From UBA2402 sp037139735 (lineage in GTDB: Bacteria > Planctomycetota > Phycisphaerae > Phycisphaerales > UBA1924), in contig JBAXFU010000023.1 in the NCBI GenBank assembly GCA_037139735.1, forward strand, positions 1 through 36,920: a stretch of DNA of 36,920 nt, read 5' to 3'. The position numbers and the translations under genes were made by a program. The notes beneath the pieces are model-generated. The model was not told where the DNA came from and searched no databases. It was given only the letters and a program-made list of their open reading frames with translations. Each line of letters starts with the position of its first letter. Within the stretch, counting starts at the first letter, position 1. Of this stretch, positions 36,029 to 36,920 are shown in pieces.

Positions 36029-36916
36029 TCAGGCGCCGGCCGCCTTGGGGGTCGAGTGGTCGATCGGGAGCGTGATCACGAAGTCGGTGCCGCGGCCGGG
36101 TTCGCTGACGGGCTCGATGCGGCCCTGATGGGACTCGATGATGCGGCGGGTGGTGGGGAGGCCCAGGCCGGTGCCGCCGGCCTTGGTGGTGAAGTAGGGG
36201 GTGAAGAGTTTCTCGCGGACTTCCGGGGGCATGCCCGGTCCGGTATCGATGACGTGGATGCGGACGCACCGTTCGACGGTTTGGCCCATGAGCTTTTCGT
36301 CGAAGCGTTCGGTGCGGAGGATGAGTTCGCGGTGCCCCGTGCCCGAGGCGGCCATCGCCTGGATGGCGTTGAGCATCAGGTTGAGCATCGCCTGCTTGAG
36401 CAGGCCCACATCGATGGGTGCGGTCAGCGGGCCGGAGGCCAACTCGGTGCGAAGGCGGATGGACTGGGACTCGGCCTGGGGCAGGAGGAAGTCGGCGAGC
36501 TCCTCGACGACGGTGTTGACGTCGTGGGGGCGCAGGTCGAGACGCATTTCACCGGCGTAGGCGAGAAAGTCGGTGAGGATGCCGCGGAGGCGTTCGACTT
36601 CCCTGCGGAGCGACGCCAAACGCTTGACCATTCGGTTTCGGGCTTCGGGCTCGGCGGGGCGTTCGGCGGGAAGTTCGTCGAGGGCTTCGGCGAGGAGCTG
36701 GGCGTTGAGGCCGATGGTGGACAGGGGGTTCTTGATCTCGTGGGCGAGTCCGCCGGTCATGGCCCCGATCTCGGCGAGCCGTTCGGCGGCTTTGGCCCGG
36801 CGTTCGGCGATTCGAGCGCGGACGATCGAACGTCTGACTTGCCAGCGAGCGGCGACGGCGACAGCAAGTCCGCCAGCCACGATGCCGAGGGCGAACATGA
36901 CGAGGGGAGAATCCAA
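36029..36916 (-). CDS. Membrane-anchored sensor histidine kinase, possibly cut by the window edge
   Basis: An NtrB/AtoS-like histidine kinase. The visible 295 residues begin with a membrane segment (MFALGIVAGGLAVAVAARWQ), then a basic/alanine-rich coiled helix. The H box is LAEIGAMTGGLAHEIKNPLS with the phospho-acceptor His, followed by an N box (MLNLMLNAIQAMAASG) and ATP-lid motifs (VIDTGPGMPPEVREKLF, TGLGLPTTRRIIESHQG). No response regulator is next to it in the window. The frame is open to the right edge with no stop. The first candidate start is a TTG at 36916, or an ATG at 36898, so the true N-terminus may lie outside. It is probably co-transcribed with kynA. Confidence 0.9.
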   Translation of the reverse strand: MDSPLVMFALGIVAGGLAVAVAARWQVRRSIVRARIAERRAKAAERLAEIGAMTGGLAHEIKNPLSTIGLNAQLLAEALDELPAERPAEPEARNRMVKRLASLRREVERLRGILTDFLAYAGEMRLDLRPHDVNTVVEELADFLLPQAESQSIRLRTELASGPLTAPIDVGLLKQAMLNLMLNAIQAMAASGTGHRELILRTERFDEKLMGQTVERCVRIHVIDTGPGMPPEVREKLFTPYFTTKAGGTGLGLPTTRRIIESHQGRIEPVSEPGRGTDFVITLPIDHSTPKAAGA

Positions 36917-36920
36917 CTTG

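Overview
The window is about 37 kb of very GC-rich, gene-dense bacterial chromosome. It most likely comes from a planctomycete of the Phycisphaerae type. Three things point there: two secreted proteins end in the short two-loop GC-type dockerin seen in that lineage, a prepilin-like protein carries an H-X9-DG motif, and housekeeping genes are scattered singly instead of in classical operons. No phage, insertion sequence, CRISPR array or origin was seen. Both strands are used about equally, and convergent genes are often only 2-6 bases apart.

Layout. 0-10.5 kb holds mostly housekeeping genes: release factor 3, an FHA-fused secretion ATPase, seryl-tRNA synthetase, CinA, type III pantothenate kinase, a secreted dockerin protein coupled to a ThiF/MoeB enzyme, and a PduO-type cobalamin adenosyltransferase. 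10.5-16.4 kb holds RecJ, a secretin gene followed by a TPR lipoprotein gene, and tRNA-Ser(GCU) with a clear intrinsic terminator. 16.5-18.6 kb is a divergent pair: an FAD oxidoreductase of the aminophosphonate-associated family and a phosphonatase-like HAD protein. 18.6-24.8 kb is a tightly coupled five-gene minus-strand operon: a membrane protein, an ABC ATPase, an FtsX-like permease, a ZnuA-like lipoprotein, and a LamG/purple-acid-phosphatase-like protein. 24.8-29 kb holds a large four-module secreted dockerin protein and a pseudopilin. 29.1-32.3 kb is a plus-strand three-gene operon: a DUF5690-like multi-pass membrane protein, a phosphonatase-like HAD hydrolase with the phosphonatase-type Ala and Lys, and a phosphonoacetaldehyde-reductase-like iron alcohol dehydrogenase. 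The rest holds a second HAD phosphatase, a DUF695-RraB fusion, a thiolase, tryptophan 2,3-dioxygenase and a histidine kinase reaching the right edge.

Most interesting content. Taken together, the FAD oxidoreductase, two phosphonatase-like HAD proteins, a phosphonoacetaldehyde-reductase-like enzyme and an uncharacterised transporter suggest a two-locus aminophosphonate pathway that would not need the PhnW transaminase. DUF5690 is the candidate carrier. A second candidate system is the operon pairing a ZnuA-type binding protein with an FtsX/LolE-type permease instead of a ZnuB-type one. Secretion parts (FHA-GspE, secretin plus a TPR lipoprotein that could be its pilotin, pseudopilin) lie at three separate sites. 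Several genes have a TANNNT hexamer 5-10 bases before the start codon and no Shine-Dalgarno sequence, which suggests frequent leaderless or near-leaderless transcription. All functional calls come from reading motifs by eye. No database search was run, and family names are from memory.
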